Assembly: GCF_963675165.1 (NCBI RefSeq)
Contig: NC_087390.1
Coordinates: 2,742,001 to 2,806,000 of the forward strand
Source of the DNA: Halichondria panicea
Taxonomy: Eukaryota > Porifera > Demospongiae > Suberitida > Halichondriidae
Direction of reading: 5' to 3'
DNA: 64,000 nt
Position numbers and translations under genes: made by a program. The notes beneath the pieces are model-generated. The model was not told where the DNA came from. It searched no databases and worked only from the letters and a program-made list of their open reading frames with translations. Below, piece by piece: positions 28,701 through 39,540 of this stretch (within the stretch, counting starts at the first letter, position 1; each line of letters starts with the position of its first letter).

Positions 28701-31530
28701 GCTCTGGATGTTGGCACAGCACCGTCGAAAGAGTTCCCAATGTCTTCGGATTTTGTAGCAGTATGGATGTGAACATCTGTTCAGTGCATGATAATAATTA
28801 TTATTGATGTGTGTAATATTGCTATACTTCAGATGTAGGAAACACTATGTATGACAATGAATTAAGTAAACAACATGCTCTCAGTAAACAGCAGAGCTAC
28901 ACGATATTCAGGATATTCAGGACTAAGTTATTAATAGATGGAGGAGCTATTATAATAGAGGGGATGATATCAGTTCTAGTTAGGTGTGGTACAGTACTAG
29001 GAAATGATTATAATACATTGTATTTGCACACACATAACAAGATCACACACAGAGCTGACATTCTTAATCAACATTCTTAATCTTGTAGCATATTCAAAAT
29101 AGTCAAGAATCTCACCTGCTCCAGTCGTTGTGCACGGTCTGACATTGAAAGGCCAAGAGGATGATGTCGTTGGTATTGAGGTTCGAGGGTGGTAGTCGTT
29201 GTTGTTTTAGGTGTGAGAACTGGGCGCTCAGAGCCTGCATGTATGTGTTAGGGTGTGTGTGTGTGTGTATGTGTGTTTGGGTGGGTGTGAGGGGGTGGGT
29301 GATTAAATACATAACAGGATGAGTCAAGTCTTCCGTGTTTATTCAAAGGCTATAGTAAACACGACACCTGGAAACAATCTTTCAACTCTGAAACAGCCTT
29401 GTATGGTAACTTCTTTAAAGATAAGCTGAATATCAAATATCTACTTGAAAACATACGTTTCTTAACCACCAAATAAGGAAGCTAGCGGCTAATTATAAAT
29501 AGCAGCAGTGCTATATTTACAGCTGTCAGCTTTCAATTGTGCATGTGTTCAGATTAGTGATAATAACGGAGTACAACAATGGGTTAGTTGTACTCTCCAA
29601 ACATACACCTTCACTTTATAGTTTTAGCATCCTTAGCATACATCATGTGACTATTATTATAGCTCCATGGCCATAGGCTCCAAGAAAATTAATGAGCTAT
29701 AATTATATACCTGACCTCTATAACACCATTCAAGAAATGATTCACTAGTACCAAGAGGACTTGTAGCAATTCTCACATATCACATACTTAGCAGATAAGA
29801 TAAACACAAGCGTGTACACCACTGTGACAATGGTGGTTCAATGTAGGGTTGCCAACAGGTGCAATCAATTAGCAGGTAACTAACTAGGTCACTTGTTGTT
29901 TCTTAGAGAAAGGTCACACAGTGTGTGCACGCCAGCCAACTGGCACATATACAGCACGTACCCACTACAACTTCCTAATGCTATTTGGCCCATCTTTCCT
30001 GTACGGAAGGACGTACATTAAAAAAGCATTAATTCACAGCTAGTCCAACACTTTGTAGTTGACAACCACACACATTGCAAGTTTAACTTCAAAAGAGCAG
30101 AGCTGCGAACCTACCAACAATTTATATGGTGTGGCCTTTATGAACAAGGAAGATCAAGCATAAATGTGCTTCATTTGTGGCTGGAATTCATACAGTAATC
30201 GAATTAGAATGATTCCACAAGTATAACAGAGTGTGATTGTTAGCAAACCCATACTGCCTGGTACACTGTAAACATATTGACTGACTCATCTCTACCAAAA
30301 CAGTGCCAGCCTGTACTAACCTGTTGGGGCATTTCAGAGGTTAGAGCCTCTTGTACAATGCATCCTGAATGACCTTATATACATTAATATAGTCATGTGC
30401 AGCTAGCTAGCTGACATCACAGAGTATCCATAGCTACGATTCATGTAGTACCTGAATCCCCCCATGCAGGCCACGATTTGGGAGAGAAGCATAGTTTGGT
30501 ACAATTAAATAACACTGTAGTTGAATTACCTAAACCCCTTTTCATGAGTGCTCCTACTTCTGAAACCCACACACAAGGTGTTTTTTTTCAATGTGGGCAC
30601 TGAGATAACTGCATGTAACTTTCCCAACAAAAAGACTCAAGTATAGGGTGGTATACTTTACAATCTTGTGACTCAGAAAAGTAAGCAAATCAAAAGTGTC
30701 TCACTTTTTAATTCCACAAACTAAAACCACAAAAGAACAATTTCTGTCTGGCCTTATATCCACACTGGTGAAGATAAACATCAAACAGTAAAAAGGCCAA
30801 CTCAGCTCGTACCAAAATCCCTCAAAACAAATAAACAGAGGTTGCTATGCTACTTTACATGAATAGTCGTAGGAGCTACAAGCTGGGGATTTTCCCCTGC
30901 AACAATAGTAACTAAAATCTTTTTGAACCTCAATCAAAACTTCCCCAAAACTCTCCCCGCACAGTCATGCTGTCTACAAGCCTCTTAGGTCTGATACTAA
31001 TTTAGAGAACATACAAGGCACATAAGCGGTCTATTCCTTGTCTACAAGTAATGGTATGGAACATCCATACCACTATTTATAATTAACGCATAAATCATCG
31101 ATGATTATCAATGTTGCACACACAACCCTCTTTACAACACACACACACAAACACACACACACACGTACACAAATAAACTTACCTCAGGAGAAATGGGCTC
31201 TTCTTGATAGGTTCCCTGAGGGCTGTTGTGTACAGTGCGTTGCATGGTGCTTGCAGCTAGAGATAATGGCTGTCCTTCTTGTATAGGAGACTGGAGGAAT
31301 TCTGGAGATGTTTCACCGCTACTGCTTGCTAGCGCTTGGGTCTGTGCTCCCGATAACGAGCGTCTTATAACAGAACCTTCGGTGGAAGTAGCTGCGGAAG
31401 CTGGGGTGATCGGCGATATATAACCTGAGTCTTTGCGGTCCTTTATAGAGAGCGCTCTAGATCTGTTAGATTTACTTCCTTCGTCAAGACTTAGAGACTT
31501 GCTGCTGTGATGTAGGCCTTTGGAATCCAT
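22486..31530 (-). CDS. Ser/Thr protein kinase (MAP3K/STE11-like) with an N-terminal TAZ-like zinc finger; 12 exons, 1045 residues
   Basis: Exons: 31530-31183, 29234-29116, 28776-28213, 28040-27854, 27092-26774, 26446-26288, 25698-25565, 24729-24598, 24466-24307, 24085-23693, 23437-23051, 22721-22486; all phases agree. After a Ser-rich start, residues about 120-215 form a Cys/His module (VHNDW.., CSHPYC, then CCSDCSNFKKMIVDHSMTC and CPVVMC) that resembles the TAZ zinc finger of CBP/p300. The kinase domain spans about 425-705: glycine loop LGSGGFG, FAMK lysine, TAEC glutamate, catalytic loop HLDIKALN, DFGTA, APE and SDIWS. All catalytic residues are present, so it is probably active. The C-terminal third is disordered, rich in Ser and basic patches (RRRASLQ, RRTSS) that look like phosphosites. 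The kinase subfamily is a guess from DFGTA and general layout. The 3' end lies 270 bp from TERT. Confidence 0.9.
25203..25455 (+). repeat. Dispersed repeat in the kinase intron between exons 7 and 8
   Basis: Starts CCACTAAATAATAGTTAGAC and ends near TCCCATAGTATACCTG. A diverged copy with the same end blocks lies at 37434-37652. It is non-coding. Confidence 0.6.
25699..25768 (+). repeat. GT microsatellite abutting a kinase 3' splice site
   Basis: A (GT)n tract, interrupted near its far end, lies directly upstream (on the minus strand, as CA) of the acceptor of the catalytic-loop exon at 25698. Confidence 0.85.
27130..27415. repeat. G-rich minisatellite in a kinase intron
   Basis: Units built from GAGAGTGGGAAAGAG and GAGAGTTGGGGAGAG recur across about 285 bp on the plus strand, immediately upstream of the exon encoding the kinase glycine loop. 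Runs of GGGG are closely spaced on the plus strand. The long frames seen across it on both strands follow from its purine-only composition, not from coding. Confidence 0.85.
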
Positions 31531-32082
31531 TCAGAAGATAGCGTTAAAAATCTTCACTTGCATATCTAGTCTTATTAGCTTGTACCGTGACATAATTGCT
31601 TGTATTGTGGTTTTATTCATCATCGTAATAATTGATGACATCACTCATACAAAACGTCACAAAGCCATAGCAAGGCTAATTAAGTGACTCTATTCGATCA
31701 CATGCATAACAAACTACAGGTTTTTGTGAGAGAATCACACATGCATATTAATTACTGCAGATAACGTTAACAATAGCGATGACAATAGCGATGTGACAGA
31801 AATAATAATTATTATAGTGATGACAGAAATATTTAGCCATGATGGTACCAAACTATTACCTATTTCTTGCACCACATTTCGTTGGGCCAAAAAATATTGG
31901 GTAGAAATGATACGATAATAATATATAACTACATGTATAAATGATACAAATCCTTTGGCGCTTGGGGTTACAAAATATACAAACGTACAAACTAGCCAAA
32001 TTAAAAGGGTAGAAAATTTACTAATTATGTTGTATGTCCTCGCAGCTGGTGCTTTGCAGTACGTACAATGTTAGTTATACAG
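31531..32082. other. Intergenic spacer between the kinase and gene A
   Basis: About 550 bp, AT-rich, upstream of the kinase start and downstream of gene A. From about 31780 it contains sequence closely matching the 3' flank of gene B (39680-39930), including GATACAAATCCTTTGGCGCT, which marks an old segmental duplication. No gene is visible. Confidence 0.7.
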
Positions 32083-35000
32083 TTAATGTGGAGTGTGGTC
32101 TCTGTACGCTCGAGTGTATCTTGGGCGAAGACCGTGAAACAATGTGTTATCATTGTACTCAGCTGCAGGAGAAAAAAATCAATATAAAACAGCTAGTACG
32201 TTACTATATGGATTACCCTTGTAATAACATTTTAAAATTAATTATAATAGGTTGCAATTTTAGGATTGGCAGAGCGTCTGTGCAATGTTTTCATCTACTG
32301 CTTATCTTTACTGTTTATGCACACTTAGTCTGCAACTTACTCATAACAACATTAGAGTCTTCTGGCGGTGGGTGTTCATTTCCCTCTACTTCAGCAGATG
32401 GTGGTGGGGCAAGCTCCACCTCTCCCAGCTGCTGCTGCTCTGTGAGAGTGTTAAAGCTAGAGAAATTCCCACCGATGTTATGGCTGACTCCAAAAATAGA
32501 GTGTGAGTGCACGTGAGTATGGACATTCTGTGAGAATTGAGCTTGTTCATTGGCTCCATGTAGAGGTTCGCATAGTGTTACTTCATCGTTACCAACGGCA
32601 ACTATTATTTGTCCGTGCGACTGATCGGTCTCTTCACAAACTAACAGTGTACCGTGCATACTGATACTTGCACATCCAGTAGCCACATAATTGCTTGACA
32701 CTCCACCTCCATCTACAACCCTTTCCCTACGGTACAACACTTGCGGGCCAGAGTAGGATCGACGTCGAACCAACAGCTTGGTAGGGTTAGCGATGTCTGT
32801 CTCTTCAGTTGGAATGGGTTTAGCCACACAATTGCTTGACACTCCACTTCTATCTACAACCCTTTCCCTTCGGTATAGTGTTTGCCGGCACGAGTAGGAT
32901 CGACGCCGAACCAACAGCTTGGTAGAGTTAGCGATGTGTGTCTCTTCAATAGAAATGGGTAGATGACTTGCATGAGGTGGTAAATAGAGAGGTCCAGCTT
33001 GAGCAAAGCAATTGTGGATCAAGGCAATCAGTATTCTTATAATAGCACACGGCGGAGGTACTATCGAAATCGAGCGACTATCAGTGGCTTGCTGTATTAA
33101 GATACAGCCAGGATTGTTTTGAGAGCGAGGTCGATTATTAGCCGGCAGAAAGATATTGGGGTGAAGTAAATGACTTAATGATGTCATTAGAGTTCGTGAT
33201 GCGTGGGCTGGTAAATAGAGAGGTCTAGCTTGAGCAGAGCAATTGTGGATCAAGGCAGTCAGTATCCTTATAATAGCACACGGTGGAGGTACTATCGAAA
33301 CCGAGGGAGTATGCTGTACTAAGATACAACTCGGCCGAGCTACTCTGAGAGGTCGATCATCAGCTAGGTTGTTCGTCGGCAAGATATTGGGTTGAGGCGA
33401 ATGGCTTAACGGTGGCATTAGAGCCTGTGAACAACTGCTAGGTGATTGTAAAACCAGCTGACTAGTTGGATGGGTGACAGTAGGTGCAACTTCATTTGAC
33501 AAATCCGTTTCGGGTGAAGCAGTATTGTTCAGTGTTTGCAGTTCACTAGCTACTGTAGTTTGTGGAGTGTTGGCCTCCGCCAATCCAACTCCAGGAACAT
33601 ACTGTAGGGGAGGGTGGTCTAACTCTTGTTCAGTATCAAGGAGCGCAACAGTTTGGAGAGGAGATAACACATTACCACAATCATCGTTCGCTGACGATTT
33701 GACCGAGTGGTCTAGTCTGTCTGGTTTAGAAACAGGTGGTGTATGTTCACTAGTTTCAGCTTGAGCTCCACCTCCTTCGAGTGCGTCTTTTCTTGTCAGA
33801 GGTGGATCAACACATTGCTTAGAAATAGTTTCACCAGAAGGTTCTGAGGTGGTGAGTCCATTATAAGCAATTGGAGGGTTGGCTAAAGTAGTGGGTTGAG
33901 TGTTCTTTGCTGACCTGCCATTGTTACGTACGAACGCTGAATCAGGTGGATGCTTGCAATTGTCAGCTTGCGTTAACGATACTGGAACATCAATTCGAGC
34001 TGCGTGACTGTTCTCCTCAGAACCTTGTACATCATTGCTTTTAACGAAAGCCTGCTTGTGTGAATTCACGCAATCTGAGCCACCCACCACATCCTCCCCA
34101 CACTGTTTACAGGAGAGTTTTGTTGTGCCTTTATTATGTTTCTTCGTGTCTACTTCAGGTGGAGGGGGCTTCAAAAAAGTATCTGATTTTTGTTGCTTAA
34201 ATTCAAACTTTAATAATGGTGGTTTGGGGTCATTACCAGTCGTGGTTGCTTGAATGTCGCCATGTGCGTGTGGTCCCGCATTGTGGACCCTTTGCTGCAC
34301 CTTAGGGATAGGTACAGCAACAGTGGGATGGATGGGATGGCTGAAAGGAAGTGTCACAATTCCATTTGTGAAATTTCGATTTCGAGGGGGTTTGAAATGA
34401 TCAGAAGTTTCAAATTCACTAGAATTAGGTTCTTCAGGATTAACCACACTTGACTTTCGGGGAGGAGGGGATACTTTAGGCGAGAGATGACTGGTGGAAT
34501 CGAGGTCATTCGATGCTTTTGGAGTGTTAATTGTTGACTGCTGTTGGTCAGCCTCAGGGTAATCGGAAGAGTGCCCGCTAATTGGGTTAGGTGCTGATCC
34601 AGATTGGTCATCATCTTCTGAAGTTTGTGAGGGGTCCGGAGTGTATGGGGGGTCATCACTGTGCTCAAAGAAAGGTGTATTTGGATTCCTTTGAGGTAAA
34701 TCCGGAGGTTCAGTTTCTGCCAATATCATAGGAGAATGTTCTTTGACTGAGCTATTTTCAAATAGAGAAACTGAGTCTTCAGACGACAATGTGTGCTCAC
34801 GTCCCGCTGATTCAGTACACACAGTTTTATGCTGAGGCTTGGACAGAGGTGAGTCATTGCCGAGTGGTTGGCAAGAGACTGAGTCATCCATGTTTCCCGA
34901 CATTATGTTCGTAGCACCACTACAATTGTGTCTTTGGAAAGGTGAGGGTTTAGATTTAGCAGCGTGGAGTTTCCAGACCACCAGCATTACAGTTAATAGT

Positions 35001-37316
35001 GTCACAGCAACCAGAGTTAAATGTACTAGTACTACAAGAATGTAAAACAGTGAGTTACATGTTTCGTCTAGTTCCTTGTGAGGTCCTTGGTCTGCAGAGG
35101 ATCTGCTGATACAGCTAAAGAAACAAACGAACACAATAGGAAACACGGGTAATTTGCAAACAGAAGGCAACCAATTACAACGTTTTTTCGAATAAGTTTC
35201 TGTACGTCTTTCCAAATTCTCTACAGTAATAAAGAAACACATTCCGGTACGTCTTTTTCCTCCCATACAAGTACAACTCTCTGATTTCTTTTTACTGGCT
35301 GATTTGTCCTTTGCTGAGTTGGATCGTTTTCGCTTCCTTGTCAATGGAGGGAGGAGTGACAGGGTTTGTCCGAGCTGTTTAGTAGTAGCAGCATCCTTAA
35401 AGCTCCAGTCTGCCCTAAAGTACGGCATCTCAGTTGCTTGCAGAAACGCAGACGATACATTGGCGGCCATTACCAAAGATGTCTGCACTACAAAGTTAGT
35501 AACGACCAACCTATCAGCAGTGAGTCTCCGAGAAGAGTTCATGGGTTCGGTAGCATTGAGGGCATTACAAACAAGAGCTTGATAAAGGTGTTTTAGGGTA
35601 TGCTCATCAGCTGTACAAATCAGTTCATCAGGTGCCTCAATTGGGCATGTCTCTGGAGCGTAACTTTGCACTTGAAGAGGGGGAATTTTGGTGTGTTTTG
35701 GCTCGTCGTCGAGAAAGCAGATATTGTATGAGTGTGTGGAGTTGGTGTACCGGCAACCGCATTTCTTGGAGAAATTTCCACTCAAAAACGAAATAAATCC
35801 ACTTAAGAACGAAACGAATCCGACTTCACGGGTATTGGTAAAAAAGACTTCACTGGTATTGGTAAAGAAGACTTCACGGGTATTGGTAGAGAAGATTTCA
35901 CTGGTATTGGTAAAGAAGACTTCACGGGTATGGGTAGAATTGGTACGATTAGACAGCGCTTGGGAGGATAACACGGTGTTAATGAGGATCAGTAGACCTA
36001 AACCTATTAGCCCCATACATAGAACTGACACTATCCATAGAAATAGCTTTTGCCGGTGGTTTGTTATACCATATTGAAACGATGATTCGGGAGTGGGTAC
36101 TAGCTTCTTTGCAGGTTCGGGCATGCTTCGTTGTGCCAGAGGCTTACTTTCTGTAAAGTGAGTCATGTCCTTGTCGTCAGCTAGTGATATAGTACTTAGT
36201 ACAGATGAAGGTGGGCCTTCTCGATCATGGCCATCGCTTTCTTCGTCAATTGGATCATCATGGCCATAGGCTGAATGGCCACAGGCTGAATGGCCATCGC
36301 CTTCTTTGTCAATTGGATCGTTATGGCCGCAGGCTGAATGGCTATTGCTTTCTTTGTCAATTGGTTCGTCATGACCACAGACTGAATGGCCATCGCTTTC
36401 TTCATCGTCAATTGGATTGTCATGGCCACAGACTGAATTGCCATCCCCTTTTTCGTCAATTGGATCGTCACGGCCACAGGCTGAATTGCCATTGCCTTCT
36501 TTGTCAATTGGATCGTCATGGCCACAGGCTGAATGGGCATCGCTTTCTTCGTCACAGGCTGAATGGCCGTCGCTTTCTTCGACAATTGGATCGCCATGGC
36601 CACGCGCCGAATGGGCATCGCTTTCTTTGTCAATTGGATCGTCATGGCCACAGGCTGAATGGGCATCGCTTTCTTCGTCACAGGCTGAATGGCCGTCGCT
36701 TTCTTCGACAATTGGATCGCCATGGCCACGCGCCGAATGGGCATCGCTTTCTTTGTCAATTGGATCGTCATGGCCACAGGCTGAATGGGCATCGCTTTCT
36801 TCGTCACAGGCTGAATGGCCGTCGCTTTCTTCGACAATTGGATCGCCATGGCCACGCGCCGAATGGGCATCGCTTTCTTTGTCAATTGGATCGTCATGGC
36901 TACAGGTCGAATGGCCATCACTTTCTTCGTCAATTGGATCCTCACAGTCACAGGCATTGCCTTCTTCATCAATTGGATTGTCATGGCCACAGGCTGAATG
37001 GCCATCGCTTTCTTCGGCAATTGGATCGTCATGGCCACGTGCAGAGGCTGTACGGCCATTGCCTTCTCTGTCTTCTACATTACCATAGACGTGTTTGTTG
37101 ACAGGCCTTAGTATGATGTCATCACCTTGTTTACAGTCAGTACTCTCAAGAAGAGCTAGATCTATGTCTTGCAGTATTAGAGCATTGATAAGGTTCTCAG
37201 TGTCCTGCAATTGGACTTCAGTACGGTCAAATTTGTAGAAAAACGGCAAACATTCAATATTTAATTCAGCGAGTTGGTTGAGTAGCTCTGTATCGAGTAC
37301 ATTAATATTGGTCTTC
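32083..37316 (-). CDS. Gene A: large repeat-bearing two-pass membrane protein, family member 1 (5' exon missing)
   Basis: Function unknown. Exon 37316-32341 stays open for about 1658 codons, then GT at 32340 joins a terminal exon 32162-32083 (EYNDNTLFHGLRPRY.. ending HTPH). The frame enters through an acceptor at 37317-37318, so at least one upstream exon is missing. Order by residue: a helical start; about 105-370, His/Asp/Ser/Cys repeats (ESDGHSACGHDDPID type) including three exact 126-bp blocks; a membrane segment near 430-450 (LFLWIVSVLCMGLIGLGLLI); a loop with many N-glycosylation sequons and CGCRYTNSTHSYNIC; a polybasic site RKRKRS; a hydrophobic stretch; a second membrane segment (LFYILVVLVHLTLVAVTLLT); then a Pro/Ser-rich tail of roughly 850 residues with duplicated SIVPPPCAIIRIL and RRERVVD blocks. 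Both ends are probably cytosolic. It is a paralogue of gene B (48775-39541). Confidence 0.75.
36511..36888. repeat. Three 126-bp tandem copies coding for a 42-residue unit in gene A
   Basis: GATCGTCATGGCCACAGGCT recurs at 36511, 36637, 36763 and (variant) 36889, exactly 126 bp apart. Each unit is built from shorter 16-residue sub-units of ESDxHSAxGHxDPI type. The wider array of diverged sub-units covers about 36200-37060. Confidence 0.9.
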
Positions 37317-39540
37317 CTGCACAAAACAAATGAAGCACTGACTCAGTATTATTGTATTAGGTTAGGCGACATGACTAATGTATGTGCTCCAGCAGGTTTC
37401 TTAACCTGAGGGCCACTTGAACATTTGTTTTTATCATCACTAAATAATAGTTAGACTAGAGGGTACTACGAGTGCCTGGCCTGAAGGCTTCTAAACCATA
37501 TAGGCTCCTCCAAAACAGCTAGTGTTCCAATTAACTCATTAAGATACTAGTACGTATGCGCAAAACTTGCTCTCGAAGCTTGACTACAATAATTGCTTGA
37601 TAATGGGATACTAAGTAAGTTGTATAACAGGTAAACAAGTCCCACAGTATACCTCATGTACAATTAGTGTAAATAATTACATTCATTTCACCTATTTTTG
37701 GGTGCCATACGAATTCTTCAGAAAGGAGTGAACAGCTGAAGCTGTAAGTGTGTGCCATTGTGGTGTGAATTGTAAATGTGTGTTGAAAGGTGCACAGAAT
37801 GTTATTTGCTTGTAGAATATCTTGTATATACATGAGTTGACACATAATACAGCAATGCTTCGTCATCGTGGTGCAATATCGTCATTGTAAATTATGAATA
37901 TCATTACCACCCATATCAGATGCATATGGCAGCTGGCCTGCCTGGCACCAAGATATTATGTATGAGGATTTGAGAGAACGTCATACTGAGTTATATAGCA
38001 ATGCAAATCTACTGGCCAAATGCAACAATAATACACAAGCACGTATGTGTCTGCTCTGGCTTGAGTGAATTAATACATACATACAGCATGCATTTTTACT
38101 AGCTGTAGCATTGTCAGCAATACCCAAACATGACTAATCATTTTGGTGAAATGCACACTGGTATTTAAAGGCACATTCTTCCACAAAACAAATGGTTCCG
38201 GAAGACACTGAAAATCATGCACTGTGGGTGAGAAATACTAAGGCACCAAAGAGGAAGGATTGAAAGGTGAAGTAAAGAGCATGCAAGCAGGAGTGCATAA
38301 TATTAAAATCCCGGATGCAAGTTGGACAGTGACATGGTACTACTGGTATACAGTATACAAATTAGGGTATTGTAAATTATGGTTAGTTGTAAGAGGTTTA
38401 AAGTTGTGATTTAGTATGGGAATAGTTTTGTTTAGAAAGATTCATAGTTGTGGCAAAAATGTCAGTGAACAGTGAACAGTGTACATACATGTATCATCTA
38501 GATACCGTACATGTAAGCTACATGCGCCTATAATTATTTCCATAGCAAGGCACTCTGCGCTTATAAGCGAAGAAGCGCCTAACAAAGAAACTATAGTGTG
38601 CTCTAATAATAGCACGTGAACTGGTGGAGTATTAAACCATTTATTGTAGCCAGTGCTACGAGTAAATACGGTATACTAACAATGGGGAAAAATTGGTGCG
38701 CTAATAGCTTTGAAGTTATGCATGTAAACGGCCCGTTTCTAGTGAAGATACGCTATATATATATATATATACTCCCTCTAGATCTATACCCAACTTTAAA
38801 TCGACCCTACGTACTTTGTAGAAAATGGGACAGACAAAACCTAAAAGCTTTTCTTTTAACATTTGCTCTGCGTGTAAAGATCTACTATATATGATTGGAC
38901 CAACAACTACACAGTCTCTGGTACTGGTCCAGGCCGCAATTAAGAAAAAAAACGTTCCCATGACCGATATGGCCACTCAACGATGCACGATGGTTGACAT
39001 GCCGTCACGAAACTTTATGATATCAATTTAAGCTTCTGATATGTATACTTATATCATGGGATGAGGCTAATAATAATTATTATCAATTCTATATAATTAT
39101 AGCAGCCAGGAGCTAGTGCAAGTGAATGAATACACTCCTGCGATTCTCAGGGTTGATCAGATACATCATATTTTTACTGCCTATGTATATCCATTTTGGA
39201 AACGTGTAGTCTACTATTATATATAATTTTATAAGATCTAAGACATCTATACGTACGTACCTCTATGTCGATACCATGTATGAGAAACCTAACAGATTTG
39301 TTACTGGATTTATACCACGTACCGAGAGATGCAGGTACTAGCAGAACTTAGCAGATCTCTTAATGAAGCCAGCTTGGTACTTTCCCTTTCTGTACCTGTA
39401 CTGTACCTGTACTGTGACTTGCCATGTGGGTTTTTCAATATTCATTACTAGATCAATACACACTGTATAAAACAGTACTTTACAATTATTTTTTGTTTAC
39501 ACACAACATATTAAATTGTTAATTCAGACAGACAAATGAA
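37317..39540. other. Gap between genes A and B; must hold the missing 5' exon(s) of gene A
   Basis: No gene can be assigned. It contains a dispersed repeat (37434-37652, matching 25203-25455), a short AT microsatellite (about 38755-38770), and from about 38800 a stretch shared with 61800-63200. A minus-strand frame at 38976-38716 starts with a hydrophobic run (GTFFFLIAAW) and could be a first exon for gene A, but I cannot connect it by phase. Confidence 0.5.
37434..37652 (+). repeat. Dispersed repeat, copy of 25203-25455
   Basis: Starts CCACTAAATAATAGTTAGAC, keeps TTGACTACAAT, and ends CAAGTCCCACAGTATACCT. It is non-coding. Confidence 0.55.

Noticed and set aside
36196..37101. Four further open frames across the gene A repeats
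   Set aside because: Same reason: 126-bp and 45-48-bp periods keep all frames open. Only the gene A frame continues into unique sequence on both sides.
38716..39031. Short frames on both strands, one with a signal-peptide-like start
   Set aside because: Possibly a first exon of gene A, but no phase-compatible donor could be shown, and the homologous stretch near 61850-62000 has lost the frame.
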